64,000 bases of DNA from Desmodus rotundus (GCF_022682495.2 NC_071392.1:75352097-75416096), one strand, 5' to 3'. Shown: positions 11,521 through 24,504, counted from the first letter of the stretch. Made by a program: numbers and translations. The notes: generated by a model not told the origin, from the letters alone.

Positions 11521-13534
11521 AACCTGAGAGGGAAGGTGGGGTGCTTTCCCAAAGGATATATAGCATGCTGGTACCGCCAGGAGAAATGAATGATGGGCTT
11601 GAAAAAATAATGGACAGGGATTCAGTTCTACTCATTTAAATGTCTGAGACTGTTTCTGCCCCGAATCAAAGTGACTGAATTTCAGACTCATGAGATTCCA
11701 TCTGAGCTCTATCTGCGTGGCTTGCGTGGAGGGTATGCAGAATGTTTTCATAAACGTGTGACATGTACAGTATGAAGTGTAGAGGCTGGGCTGGGTATCC
11801 ATCCCAGGAATAGCATTTCATAAGTGATTCAACACCTTAATCTAAAATGAGTGTGAGTAGATTAGAGAGTAACGAGAATGTCAGGCAAGCTGGTAAAGGT
11901 GAGAAATAAGGGAAAGGAAGCGTTGTGGAGCCCCTCAAATGGCACCATACAAGGACAGTGCTCTTCGGCCACACGGGTGTAAGGCTGCTCCTGGTAAGGA
12001 ATGTTACCAAATTCCTGTTTGCAGTCCCAGTCCCAGTCCCAACTCCACTGAATTATGCTTCCCCTGGGGTCACCGCTAGATTGACCAGCTTCCTCGCTGA
12101 CCAGACCTTCCTCTAGCAAACCCCAACCTTCCTCTGGACGTGCTGCTTAGGCTCCCCTGACCCCCTCCTTCTTCATCTATAGCTGCTGTTCTGACCTCTC
12201 ACACATGCCCCAGTTCCAGGGGTCCTGCAAATAGAACATCTCCAAGTCATCCAGGGTTCCGGGCTCCAAACCTTATTTGTTTCCCGCTCACACACTCACT
12301 CTTCTCCCTGTCGTTTGGAATTTTCCACAAACAACTCCAAATTTATTTCTTGCTCCTCCTCAATATGATCTGTTCTGGTTTTTCGAGGTCCTGCTGTTTC
12401 TTTGGCTCTCCTCCCTCCAAAAAGCACACCCAGTCCCATCTCCTCACCTCTGCCCGGGATGCTCCTGCCTGCCGCCCCACTGCGTTCTCCATGCTCTATC
12501 TCCTCCACAGGCTTGAGTCGAGCAGGATGACATTGTAGAGTTGAGCACAACTGGAATTTTTCACCGAATTCTAAAGGACTCAGTGCTTTGACTTCCCAAG
12601 TGAATACAAAAGAGCCTGAAGCTACTCATATACTGGTTTGTGGTCTTTGTGCTTAAAAAAAGAACTCTAAAATCTCCTGGGGCCTTTCACTAAGTCACAT
12701 GTTCATCAGGACCATCTTTTTACCATTCCTACAACATGTTAGAAATCTTAGATTCATCAATTACTTTCCCCTATCCTGTAGACCTTATTACCTGTCACTG
12801 GTCTCATCCCAATTAATGAATGACGTGCCCCTAGTTACTTTGAATCTTTCTTCCCTGGCTTCTCATTGGCTCCCTCACTCCAGCAGCACAAATTTTATTG
12901 TATTCTCTGTGTGCCCTGCTCTTTTTTTACTGAGGTGTAGTTTTAGCACTGCGACTATAATCTTAAATGCTTACTAGGGCCAGAGAGGTAATGCAACGTT
13001 TGAAGCTGGCTGAGTATGTAATTAGGAGTGATGGAGCCAGGGGTTAATTGGAGAGGGTAAGTCGAAGCTAAAGGCACTCGAGTTCCAAATGTTCAAGGCA
13101 CTGTGGGACAAAGAAAACTCCCTTATTGTCCAAAAAGTCTAGTGTGCAAACCACGGTTTAGGTTTGTGTTGAAAATTTTCTGTTTTGCAGGAGTTTTCCT
13201 GGGCAGAACATTACCTTCTCACCCGGAAGAGTTAGAAGGCATTGGTTATAACTCTCGCAGAAAATGGCAGTAGTTAGAAATGGAGACTGAGGAGGGGGGT
13301 TATGCAAATACTAGAATATCAGTTTTTGCCATTTTTTCATTGGCAGTGTACTTTGTAATCATAAGTACGCTCTATGAAGACTTCAGTACAACCTGGAAAT
13401 GCTGCACATTTAATAGCAGCTTCCTTTCCCTTCTTTCTGCAGGATCAGACTCTGGATCCCACGGGGACTCAGTTTCAAGTACCAACTTCAGACACAGTTT
13501 CTGTAGGAGGCAGTAAGGTTCGGCTATCACGAGC
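11521..13534. other. intergenic, probable L2 debris near 12660-12900
   Basis: Most of this block is unassigned. About 12665-12900 resembles L2 LINE sequence in + orientation (CATTCCTACAACATGTTAGA, CCTATCCTGTAGACC). Frames of up to 92 codons are within or beside that remnant and have no domain. Confidence 0.35.
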
Positions 13535-13730
13535 ACAGGTCAACAGCCAGTCTATCTGGGTTTAAAGCCCGACTCCACGGCTTCCTCGCTGTGCCTGCCT
13601 GAATGACCTTGAACTAATTAAGCATCCTCTCCTTGTCTAAGTTTCCATATTTGCAAAGTAAGGATAATAGTGCCTCATGTCATCACTGAAAGGATTAAAT
13701 GAGTTAATACTTATAAAGCACAGGGTGTGT
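13535..13730 (+). repeat. MIR SINE
   Basis: GAATGACCTTGAACTAATTA, TAAGGATAATAGTGCCTCAT and AAAGGATTAAATGAGTTAAT in order give a well-preserved MIR in + orientation. Confidence 0.68.
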
Positions 13731-14454
13731 GAACAGTCGAGAAACATAGGATAAACAGTTTGTTAGTTTTTCAAAGAATATCGGTATTTTTTTTTTCTTT
13801 AACACTTGGACAACCCCCCATTTAAAACAATGATGCCATTTTAATCTATAAGAAGTGCAATAAATACATTGAAGAGTGCCTTAAAAAGTATGGAAGTTTA
13901 GGAACAATCATGCTTATAATTTTTAGGTATTTGAAAAATTATATATACATCTTCTATACAGCATATATTAAATAAACTTTTTTCCACATTAACATATATA
14001 TCTATGTCTTCAAATTTAGAGACAGTTCACTGAAAAGGTGTCTTGAGATTTAAAAAGAAACAGAACATATTATTTAAAATGCTAAATAACATGTGATTTA
14101 AAAATCAGTTTATCCTATGCTTCCTAACTTCTAGACACCCTGTACTTACAACAGTGACTGGCACCAAGCAAGCACTGTTACAAATATCATTTTCCTCTGT
14201 CTGGTTAAGTCCCAGTACCTTTACAGGAAGAGTCCTCTCCTAAGGCTGAACCTCTGTCTGGTCTAACATCCCCACACTGGAGACTCTTAAAGTAGCATGT
14301 CTCCAAAGAGCTTGGTCTGCCCATCCTCTTCCTTGCTGCTCCTGGAGGGTAAAGTGATACGTGTCAAACAAATATTATAGACATGGCCAAAAAAGAGTAA
14401 GGGAGCCTAACTGTAGCAGATACATAGAGGCCCTAAATTAACGCTGACCAGTCT
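13731..14454. other. AT-rich intergenic stretch
   Basis: AT-rich (runs such as AAAAATTATATATACAT), with no gene-like frame and no named repeat. Confidence 0.4.
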
Positions 14455-14620
14455 TTTTCAGTAATTTACTGTATTTGTTATTTTGTGTAAGTAACACATG
14501 TACACAGTTCACAGTCAAAAGATGCAAAGGATATGCAGCAAAAACTCTCCCTTCTGTCCCTGCCCTCCAGTGTGACCCATGGCTTGTGTCTCCTTCCAGA
14601 GATGCAAGTCTGTGTACAGC
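14455..14620 (-). mobile_element. L1M-type 3' fragment (antisense)
   Basis: AAGTAACACATGTACACAG followed by a C/T-rich block and CCTTCCAGAGATGCAAG resembles the reverse complement of an old L1 3' end, related to the stretch at 28430-28690. Weakly supported. Confidence 0.4.
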
Positions 14621-16479
14621 CGGGTCCACATCCAGACCCTCAGGGACAGCTGGGTTTCAGAAGCCAGAACTTTCCAGATTTTAGGCTGGAGCAAGGTACA
14701 TAGCATGCATTCTGCAACACCCCGGGCTCTCTCTAGGATGACCAGACACCTCAGTTTGCCCCCGGTTGTCTGGTTTCAGCACTGTAAGTCCGTATCCTGG
14801 GGACCCCTCAGTCCCAGGCAAGGAAGGCCAATGTGACCATTTTTTAAAATGTAGCCAAGTTTTTATGAATGGCTTCTTTGCTTTTACTGCTTCTTAACAT
14901 CATTTCAAGATTGCTTTAAGTTCACTTTATTTTTCCTTTTCCTTTGGTTTTCAGGCTCAACCTCTCTTTTAGACCACTAGGCAAAACGTACTCTGGCAGG
15001 CAGAGCAAATTCCACATCATGTGAACACGTACAAAGCACTTTAGCACTCGCTAAGAATTAATGGTACATAAATAAAATGAGCAGGATGAACAGGGAACAA
15101 TTCAAAAGGCAATTACAGAACTCTTTCCCTTGTTCTTTATTCCCCAAGTTGTTGTCTCAGCCTCTGGAAAACAGTGAATACAGTCTTCTGTCTGTGGGGA
15201 AAAATGTGTGTTTGTGTATGTGCGTGCACGTGCCCAGAGAAAACTCTAGAAGGGCTCACAGGTGATTTTTCTTTTCTTTATTGTTTGTATTTTTTTATAA
15301 TGAATGTTCTAATGATATAGCAGTTTGAAGTACTTTTCTTAAAGAGGTGCTAGTATGTTGTTTTCTGAATTATCTTGATTCTTTTCAAATTTCTTTTGTC
15401 TCCATTGATAAAGCACAGCCCAATTTCTGTTGTGAATAGGAACAATCTAGCTAAGCTTGTAGCTAGATTGTTTGCTCCTCAGTTTATGCCTAAGATCTTA
15501 TCTGCACCCTAGCACACTGCCTGGTGTGGAGTGGGTGCCCACAGTAGGTCTGCCATACCGGGTTTGAACACTCCTATAAGCATCACTTTATTCTGGATAC
15601 AAAGTCCAAGTTTTTCTCACAGATTTATTTCAAAAGTAGTTTATACTATTATCACAGATTTTTACTCATGGCGAGTTGAGTACCAACAAAAAGTACCACA
15701 GAGAACAGTATCCTATTACAAATGCATAGCCTTGAAAAGGTGTCACAACTCTCGTTTAATTATGGTGACGTAAAAATCCCTGACTAATAGTGGTCGAAAC
15801 CGCCAGCGGTAATTTCTACCCTAGCAATCACTGTCACAAATACGTGTATTTCCACCACCCCACCACTGCCCGCCACGCCCCCCCAAACCCCAAATATGTG
15901 TATTTCATAATGGAATGGATGTAGTCTATGAAACCCAACATACATCCAGCCTCTCTTTGAAAAAGAGACAAATTCCATCTGTTTTTATATAATCATATGT
16001 GAAAGGCAAAATTTAACTGTTCCTCAGTATTTTTACTTGTTTTTCATGTCATTCCATTAAGGATTTACAACAGCCTTTCCCTGTCTAAAGAACTCATGAT
16101 GGCCTTCCCCTTGCGAGGGACCGCTGGACCTCCTAAGGACTTGTCTCTACTATTCTCATTGCTCCCAGACCTGGAAGATTTAAGTTACAGCGTGCCCCAC
16201 AGGAAGAGGTACAAAGTCCCGCCTGCAAAGAGGGGAGACACGTACTGAAGAATTGCACTATTTTACTAATTTATATCAACCAACCAATTCCCACACTGGA
16301 ACAGCTTCACGAATCCAGAGCCCCCTGCATGAAGAGGAACCCAAGTCCCCTTGAAGAAGGAACCTGCTACACAGTCAAAATTTTACCCCGTAACTCCTCC
16401 TCTAATTAATTAATTAAGCCTTCTCTAATAGGAACTGCAGCCATTTTCCTGGATAACGGTGCCTTAGGAAAGGAGAAAT
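14621..16479. other. unassigned intergenic block
   Basis: It contains a 12-bp perfect hairpin (15441-15472) and, at about 15480-15560, a likely L2 3' tail (GCCTGGTGTGGAGTGGGTGC). Nothing gene-like. The right part (after about 16060) may already belong to the retroviral remnant that follows. Confidence 0.35.
15441..15472. repeat. perfect 12-bp inverted repeat, 8-nt loop
   Basis: AACAATCTAGCT at 15441-15452 is exactly complementary to AGCTAGATTGTT at 15461-15472, and the loop is AAGCTTGT. It lies in otherwise unremarkable intergenic DNA. Confidence 0.85.
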
Positions 16480-18960
16480 AGACATGTGGGGTAAAACTGG
16501 ACACCAGCTCTGAACTGACACTAACTGAACGCCCAGAATGCCACTGTGGCCCTTTCGTCAGGTAGGGTTCATGTTCGTCAGGTGACCATTGGAGTTCCGC
16601 CTCAGGTTTATCTGACGGGGGGCCCAGTGGGCTTCCACAAGCACCCCCTGGTTATTGTCCCAGTTCCGTCATGCATCATAGGCACAGGGACACTCAGCAA
16701 CTGGCAGGATCCCCACAGCGGTTTCTTCATTCATGGAGTGGGAGCTATTATGGTAGGAAAGCCACGTGGAAGCCTTTAGAACTGTAACTACCAATACAGC
16801 AAACTGAAAGTAATACCACATTCCTGAGGTTAGAGTCACAAAAAAGACTTGTGCAACTCAGTGGTGATGATTCCTAATACATCCCCATTCAACTTATTTG
16901 GCCCGTGAAGAGAAGCGAATCTTGGAGAATGAAAGCAGTTTAAGTTAAACTTAATCATACGGTGGCTTTCCCCGCAGCTGCTCTTCCAGCTGTGGTTTCT
17001 TGGCATAAGCAAATCACTCTCTTCCCTGGCACCTGGAAGACAGTTTTTGACCTGGGGAATGCTCTTCCTCTGTACGTGTTAGTAAAGGCCACGAGGAGCA
17101 GTGTGCTGTCAGCCAGCCAGACCAGTAAACACCCTCATTGTTCTACCTGAGGGCTATGCCAGGTCTCCAGCACTCTGTCACGATTCAGTCTGCAGGGACC
17201 TTGATCACGTTTTCATTCCACAGAACATCACGCTGGTCCATTGCATTGATGATATCATGTCAATTGGACCCAGTGAGCAGGAAGTAGAAAATATATAGAC
17301 ACGTCGGTACCATTCATATATACCAGAGGGTTGGAAATAAATCCCACAAAATTGCAGGAGGCTTCCACCTCAGTAAAATTCCCAGGGCTCCAGTGGTCTG
17401 GAGCATTTGAGATAGCCCTTTCAGGTTAATGAACAGGTTGTTCTACCCGGTCCCTCCTATCTCTAAGAAAGGGGCACAATGCTAGTGAACCTCTTCAGAT
17501 TGTGGCGGCAACATACACCTCATTTGAAAAGGCTACCCTGACCCGTATATTGAGCGACGTGAAATGCTGCCAGTTTTGAGTGGGGCTCGGGACCAGAGAA
17601 GGATCTGCAGTGGGTCCAGGCCACCATGTAAGCTGCTCTACTTGTCGTAAGACCAAGCAGATATGAAAGTGTTCGAAGGGTCTGTGGAAGATGAAAATGT
17701 TGTGTGGAGACTTTGGCAGACCCCTATAGGCGGGTCACAACATAGAGCCTAAGGATTTTGGAGCAAAGCTGTGTAGCCTCTGCAGATAACTACTCCCCTT
17801 TGGAAAACCACCTCTGACTCGCTCCTGGGCCACAGTGAAGATCGAACGCTTGATCATGAACCACCTGATCTGTCCTGAGCTGTCCACCCACCAAACTGTT
17901 AGGTTAGGCATGCAGAGCAGCAGCCTGCCAGCAATTGGAAGTGGTGTATACGAGATAGGGAGGCTGAGCTGAAGCACGTCCCAAAGATACACGTAATTTA
18001 AATGAGGAAGTAACACAGATGCCCCCACCCATACTCTTACCACACTGCCTCTGCCTCCACCTGCCTCTAAGGCTTCATGGGAAGTTCTCTACAAGCAGCT
18101 GACTGAAGGATAAAAAAGTATAGGGTTAGTTTAAAAATGGTCCTGTATATAGGCTAGCTCCACCCAAAAGTGGATGGCTGCAGCAGTGTAGCCCACTCCA
18201 AGAACTTCCGCCCAGTGAGCAGAACTCCAAGCAGTGTACCTGGCCGTTCACTGTGCCTGAAGACAGATGGTCAGAGGTACATATATAGACGAACTCATGG
18301 ATGGAGGCTAATGATTTGGCTGGATGGTCAGGGACAGGAAAGTAATCTGACCGGAAAACTGGCGCAAAGGAGGTCAGGGGAAATGTTGTGTGGTTAAAGG
18401 TATATGAATGGTCACAGAGGAAAAGATATTTGTGTTTAACATGAATGCTTATGAAGAGCAACCTCAGCAGAGGCAAATGTTAATAATCAAGTGAACAAGA
18501 AGACCTGTCCTACAGCGGTTAGTCAGCTTCTTTCTCCAGCCATCCTTGTTCTTCCCCAGTGAGCTTATGAACAAAGTGGCCATAGCCAGTGAATCGGTAG
18601 GCACAGAAAGGGCCTCCTGTACTAGCTGTGGTGATGGATCCTGACTAATAAGGACAAATTGAAATGCTGCTATACAATGGAGGTAAGGAGAAGGAAGTCT
18701 GAAATGCAGGTGGTCTTCTGGGGGCACCTCTTAGACACACAGAATTACACATTGCTATGTGATTAAAGTCCGTGGAAAACTACCATGACCCTTATAGGCA
18801 GAACTATTAAAGGGCCAGATGCTTCAGGAACAAAGGCTTGGCTCTCCCCAGATCACAGAGCTGAAGTACTTGCTGAGAGCAAAGGAACGCCGTAGTGGAA
18901 AAGGGAGCTATGCGAACTATTGCAGCCGCGTGACCAGTTGCAGAAACAGAGTGCAATAGT
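16480..18960 (+). mobile_element. Endogenous retrovirus remnant, protease to pol region
   Basis: Decayed retroviral pol on the + strand. The frame at 16546-16779 has protease-like character before reverse transcriptase. The frame at 17101-17298 carries a reverse-transcriptase segment containing a degenerate catalytic box (HCIDD at 17239-17253, where retroviruses usually have a tyrosine) followed by a [14 protein letters not shown] motif, then a stop at 17296-17298. Homology appears to continue with frameshifts through about 17330-18100 (RNase H-like region) and possibly to about 18960. The coding sequence is broken by many stops and frameshifts and cannot make a working enzyme. No clear paired LTRs were identified. 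It looks class I (gamma-like), but the class is an inference. Confidence 0.65.
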
Positions 18961-19283
18961 TACAAGTATTCTTTCTTATTTTGATATGAATGTATTTGTA
19001 ATATAATTAACCAATTTATTTTCTCTTTCCCTCTCCCATTCTCCTACTCCCTAACATGCAATGTGTTAATAGTATTTAGCCTTATATCTCAGTACTTAAG
19101 GTACAGAATATGAAAGGGGAGTATGTGAATCAGGTAGAAAAGGGATAAACAATACCCAAAGATGGATAGACTTTGTATCCCTGTGGGGGATAGAGTTAAT
19201 ACATTTTCTGTTGGACAAGGAATAGTTGTATTTGGGTAGGTGGAAGAACGATTTTGCTTTTGTCATTATTTGGAAGTTAGAGA

Positions 19284-19500
19284 ACCAAAAAAGTGTATAT
19301 GAATGCCAAGTACAAAAGGGGTGGAGTGTGGTGATGAGTAGCACTTGCCAACCTTTCTGTTAGTTGGTTATTACGCATGCCATCTGGCCAACCAAAAAGG
19401 TGTACACAGAGGCCATGTACACAAGGGGTGGACTTTGGTAATGAGTAGCATTTGTCAACCTCTCATTGTTTAAATGTTTATTACAGATGTCATTTTGTCA
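19284..19500. repeat. Diverged tandem duplication, unit about 107 bp
   Basis: Unit A (19284-19390) and unit B (19391-19500) begin ACCAAAAAAGTGTA and ACCAAAAAGGTGTA. Each contains an AAGGGGTGGA core, then TAATGAGTAGCA or TGATGAGTAGCA, then a TTATTAC segment. They lie just downstream of the retroviral pol remnant and could be part of its LTR. No coding capacity. Confidence 0.75.
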
Positions 19501-20344
19501 CATCGCTCTATTTTCTGCGAAAATATTTCTTTACCCAAATAACCTAATAAAAATGTATGGATTTATACATCTTCTTATCATGATTAACAGTCAGAGGTCA
19601 GTGTTACCACAATTCAATCTATTCTGCTACAACAGAGCAGTTCACCTTCTCATTCATTCGACAGCATTTCTGGAATACCTGGTATGTGTCAGCAAAGAAC
19701 AGATACAGGAAGGAGCAAGATAGAGCCCTCACTCTTACAAAACATACAGTTTACTCCTTTCTCAACTGCTTGAGAAAAGCTATGAAATTACTTCTTCAAG
19801 AATCAAGTTTCAGTGAGAAAAGGAAAGCAATTGGGAATTGGAGAATTCAGACTCATACTAACCGTTTTCCTGTAGAAATTTCAATAATAAATGTTTTTAC
19901 AGCTCTGAGTGTGTAGCTATGAGGCGCAAATGCACTGGGAAAAGCCATGGGTTGGTCACATGCACAGTTGCCCTTCTTTTCCTGTCGTCATCGGCACGAC
20001 CATTAGCACAGGCTTCAAACACAGTCTCGTCACCTCTTCACCCGTCATTATGATTGAGAGATCAGAGCTATTAAAACCAAGCAGCCGTGTGTTGAAAGCA
20101 AAGCTTTTCTTTTTTTTAACCCACAGAGTGAGTTCTAGGTAATAACTGATAGCAGTTAACATAGTGAAAATAGTTGTAACGATTAATTGGTTCTGTCATA
20201 TGTAATGAAAATTCATAGTGTAAAGAAAATGCCTGAAATCCTGTCTAAATATAAAGTTAAGAGAGTAATCATGACTAGTAAATATATAATTCAAAAATAT
20301 CCTCATCTTTGAAATGATACAATGTTTTAGATTTATTCAAAAAT
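19501..20344. other. unassigned AT-rich intergenic stretch
   Basis: Frames of up to 85 codons without domain. No repeat is named with confidence. Confidence 0.4.
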
Positions 20345-20705
20345 AAACCAGTGGCTCAGCCATAAAAAAGAAGACAATTTTACCCTGTGTGACAGTATGG
20401 ATGGACCTGGGGAGCGTATGTTAAGTGAAATAAGGCAGAGAAAGACAAATACCATACAATTTCACTCATATGTGGAATCTAATGGACAAACTGAACCAAC
20501 AAGGAAAATGGGGACAGACTCAGATGGAAATCAGGATGACAGCTAAGGGGTGGGGGAGGTTAGTGTGTGGAAGGATTGAGCAAAAACGTAAAAGGACTCA
20601 TGGACACGGACAACGGTGTGGTGATTGAGCGGGAGGGAGGGGGAATAAGGGGACTAAATGTTAATGGAAAAATACAATAAAGATTAAATTTAAAAATAAA
20701 TAAAC
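20345..20705 (+). mobile_element. LINE-1 3' end (sense)
   Basis: CACTCATATGTGGAATCTAA, GACGGACAACGGTG-like phrases and a terminal AATACAATAAAGATTAAATT run correspond to the 3' UTR and tail of an L1 in + orientation. It is 5'-truncated and carries no intact frame. Confidence 0.62.
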
Positions 20706-20859
20706 AAACTAGTGGTGGTGAGGAGCAAGTGGGAACGGTGATGAAATAAGAAAAGCCACAAGGCGACGATTGTTGTAACTGGGTGCTGGGTTCATTGTAC
20801 TTTCACACGTAGAACCATGATGACAAGACAGACAGACTTATCTGCTTACCCTAGGACCA

Positions 20860-21185
20860 TTCTGGTGCCAGTCCCCCTCACCAGCCTCCTCTGCCACTCC
20901 CTTCGCACACCCTGCACACTATGCGCTGCTTCCCGCTGACGGTGCTCTTGCACACCTCTGGACTGTCGTGCCTGTCCCCCTTCCCTGTCTGGCAAACCCC
21001 CCTCATCCCCTCATCCCTCTAGACCCAGGTCAAATGGTACTTCTCTCTCTTTCTTCTAGCCAACCCCCTCCCTTTCTTTCCACCCCACCTCCCTTCTGGC
21101 ATCATCGAGTTCTCTTTTTCTCCTTTTCCAATAGAACTTTGCTCCCATGTCCACAATAACACTTATTGCATCCTATAGTTTGCTA
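20860..21185 (+). repeat. L2 LINE fragment
   Basis: The C/T-rich run with GGTGCTCTTGCACACCTCTG and AATAACACTTATTGCATCCT fits the 3' half of L2 in + orientation. Ancient. Confidence 0.42.
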
Positions 21186-21189
21186 TTGT

Positions 21190-21560
21190 ATTCATAAGAA
21201 TTATTTGGTTGAAAGAAAGAGAAACGAACTTAAACTAGCATAATAGGAATCTATCAAAAGAATAACAAAGTAACTCCTAGGACCCTAGGGCAAGTAAGCA
21301 ACTGAGCCTGAGGAAGGGACTAGAAGTGGAGAGACTCCTCTCTCCAATCATCTCTCTTTCCTACTCTTGTCTTGGTGACTAGTTCACTCAGTGAACTATA
21401 GATTCTTTTGGCTCTCTGATCCCCATGGCAAAAAACAGCTGTGCCTCTGCTGCCAGGTTTATCTGCTAAAGGTTTAGCCATCCCAAGAGCCAGTAGCTAT
21501 GTCTGTGTTTTGATAGGGAAGGAATTGATTGACCCAGGTTCAAGGTCAGAACGTACCTGG
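21190..21560. repeat. old interspersed repeat, family uncertain
   Basis: AGAGAAACGAACTTAAACTAGCATAAT-like sequence resembles the same unnamed mammalian repeat family as 11105-11520. Weak. Confidence 0.3.
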
Positions 21561-21857
21561 GTGGGGTGATAGGTGGGTGGGCAGGATCACGTTGTACAGA
21601 ATGGCCACCGCCACTGTAGATGACACCCAGCACTTAAGGGTAACTGAGGACAGAGTAGATGGTCCAAAGGTTCCATTAGAATTACCTACACGTCTGATTC
21701 CCCAGCTAAAATGCGAGCTCCTCACAGGCAGTAACAGCGGCTCATTTGTCTTCACATGCTTTTGTCGGGAAACAAATATTGAATGAATTTGCAGCCAGTT
21801 CATTGACTTTAACTCACACATGAGGCTCACACAAAACTCTCCGAATTAATGCATACA

Positions 21858-22068
21858 GCCTGGCTGGTGTAGCTCAGTGGATCGAGCATGGGCTGCGAAC
21901 CAAAGTGTCGCCGGTTCAATTCCCAGTCAGGGCACATGCCTGGGTTGCAGGTCAGGTCCCCAGTGGGGGCCACGTGAGAGGCAACCACACATTGATGTTT
22001 CTCTCCCTCTCTTTCTCCCTCCCTTCCTCTCTCACTAAAAAAAATTAATAAAATCTTTAAAAATATAT
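21858..22068 (+). mobile_element. Ves SINE
   Basis: The head is GCCTGGCTGGTGTAGCTCAG, with a box B-like CCGGTTCAATTCCC and a CT-rich region, ending AATTAATAAAATC plus an A-rich tail. It is the A-tail subtype, with only moderate divergence from the copy at 8037. Confidence 0.95.
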
Positions 22069-22693
22069 ATAGAGACACATTCTGACACCTGGACACACGA
22101 TAAACACTTTGTGACAGACATTGTTCTAGTTCTCTACCCGTATCCATTCTCCCCTTCTTTTTTAATGATAGAGCTTGTTTTATGCGCCTCTTCTGGAACG
22201 TAGTACATTTAGTAATGCTACTTTCCCAGGTTCTTTGTAGCTAAGGTAGCAATGTGGTCAAGTTCTGACCAATAGCTATTAGAAGTTGCTGTTAAAGCAT
22301 CTGTGAGCATTTTGTAAAAGTAAAAAGTGTGTCTGGCCTGTACCTTTTGCTTCCCTCTTTCCCTACCTGGAGTGTGGATGTGATACATCGATGGGCATCC
22401 GCCATCTTGTGACCCTGAAAATGAAGGATGCGCCCTAAGGCAGTCTCCCCCCAGCCCTGCACAGTTCACCGCCCCCCACCCAGACTTCTTGTTGCCTGAG
22501 ATCAAAAAAACAAAACAAAACTTACTTGTTTAAGACTGTTGGTTGTGTTTTATGTTCCTTCCAGCTGAAGATAGTCCTAATAAATTGGAAAAGAACAACT
22601 ATTTTAAACTACAACTCCTTTTTTAATTGTACCAGTTATATTTTTACCTAAGGTAAGATAGGTCCTTCCTATCTTTCACTAAGTCCTTTAGAA
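22069..22693. other. unassigned intergenic stretch
   Basis: No repeat or gene recognised. A 95-codon minus-strand frame (22218-22505) has no domain. Confidence 0.4.
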
Positions 22694-22896
22694 AAGTTTT
22701 GCAAAGTGTGGTCCATAGATAATCTGCATCAGAATGACACGGGCTGCTCGTTTATGGAGCTAAATTTCCCGTGCGCTTGTTTGCCCAAGCCTGCCCTCCC
22801 AACCACGAATCAGACTGGAGGGGATCAGGCCTGCAAACCTGCCGTGTAACAGTCTCTCCAGATGATCCCTGTGCCCAGGAAATCTGGGAACCACTG
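22694..22896 (+). mobile_element. MER5-like hAT-Charlie MITE
   Basis: CAAAGTGTGGTCCATAGAT at the left and CTGGGAACCACTG at the right, with CAGAATGACACGGGCTGC and an AACCACGAATCAGACTGG internal block, match the ordinary mammalian MER5-type element. Non-coding, ancient. Confidence 0.62.
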
Positions 22897-23859
22897 CGAA
22901 TAATCCACGCACGCTTGAGTCACTGGCTGGGCAGCAAGGTAAATGAGGCTAGTTTTTGGTTTGGTTTTTTGTTTTCAGTTCTGTACCGATCTCCACACCT
23001 GCCAGCCTCAACTTGAATATAAGGAAGGTCCAACCTCCTTCTGGAAGGGGCATATCCTGTCAAGCTTCAGTAAGAACACACCATTTCTTATGTGATTTTC
23101 AGCAAATCTTCTGCCTTGTTAGGTTTATTTTAACTACATTTGCTAAAATTGCCAATCATATTCCCATTTTATATGTGCAATTGCACTCGGTATCATATTT
23201 AAATTGCCTAACAAATTTGAAATGAACACAGTCTAATGTAATTCTGATTTAATATTCCTTTCTTGAGTTATTAATTCTTTTTAGGCTCTGGATAATCTTA
23301 TCCAATTTGTCTTTCTTATTGTACTAAAAGTTCTTCTTATATGAAAGAATATAGGTAGATAAAATTTTTAAAACCCTCAGTGTTGAATTCAAGGATGAGC
23401 AGAGGTCATTTGTTGAGTAATAACAGAGATCCTTGACCAACACTGGACTCCCTAAACCATTTCTGTCCTTGTCTTTTGGAATCCCATTTCTCAAAGCTTC
23501 CCCAAACCCATTCCCCTCACTTGTCATTAGGCTACCTTTGGCTCATTCCTGACTCCTCAGCTTTACTTATGTTGTTTTGCCATCTAGTGTAGCCAAGCCC
23601 CACCTACAAAGCCTTCCTCAATTGCTCAACCCATCCAGCCAGGTCTCCTCTCTAAACTTTTATTCTACTCACCGACATTACCAACCAATTTTCTAAATAT
23701 TCCCAAAAGAGATTTATGGTCTGTTAGTGTCCAACTAAAAATCCCTCAACTGCACTGTTTCCAACAATGAAAACACTCCGAGCATCCCATAAGTTACATT
23801 CTGCTAGGTGCCAGGTATACACAGATGTATAAATCACAACCACTGTCCTGCTGTCGTTA
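22897..23859. other. unassigned intergenic stretch
   Basis: No gene-like frame beyond 89 codons. 23530-23850 may be L2-derived. Nothing firm. Confidence 0.35.
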
Positions 23860-24190
23860 TGGACCGGTAGGTTACTCACATCTGGGCCGCCGTTAAGTCC
23901 TCACGTACTCTACAGAATGCACTGGAAACGACGGCAAGACCCTCCATGATCTGTGTCCAGTTGATTTTGCTTATTTTAACCCTCATTATTTCCTTTCTTT
24001 TGGTCCAAATAGCTGGGCTAAGTATCACTCTCCAAACACATCTGCTACCTTTCTGTCTCTCTTTGATCTCTGCTCCTGAAATGACCTCCTCACCTCTCTA
24101 CCCATGTCAATTCTGACATATCCTTGAAGGCCAGTTTCAATGACACCTTCTTCATGAAATGTTTTCATTGCTCATGAAGTTCCAATTAGT
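23860..24190 (+). repeat. L2 LINE 3' fragment
   Basis: CTCTGCTCCTGAAATGACCT, CTTGAAGGCCAGTTTCAATG and ACACCTTCTTCATGAAATG are characteristic of the L2 ORF2 end in + orientation. Confidence 0.5.
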
Positions 24191-24224
24191 TAGGTTTCTT
24201 AAAAAGAACCTCACATAACATCAA

Positions 24225-24502
24225 ATGCAATGACTGTTTTTTATTAAATCCCAATTTGAGCAAACCAGCTGTAAGAGATATTTTGGGGTGATTTAGTAAA
24301 ATTTGAGTTTGAACTGGGTACAAAGTGATATTAAAGAATTATTGTTAAATTGATCAATTATAATGTTGTTGCAGTTATGTTAAAAAAAGTCATTGTTTTT
24401 AGATATGAAAACCAAATTAGGATGGAATGTTACCATGCTATAACTTAAAAATGGATGAAGCAAACATGGAGAAATGTGAAAATTTGATAATGGGAATGAA
24501 TA
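24225..24502 (+). mobile_element. L1M-type 3' UTR fragment
   Basis: AATTTGAGTTTGAACTGGGT, TTAAAGAATTATTGTTAAAT and TGGAGAAATGTGAAAATTTG resemble an old L1 3' UTR in sense. It ends at the TA that flanks the next MITE. Confidence 0.42.
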
Positions 24503-24504
24503 TA

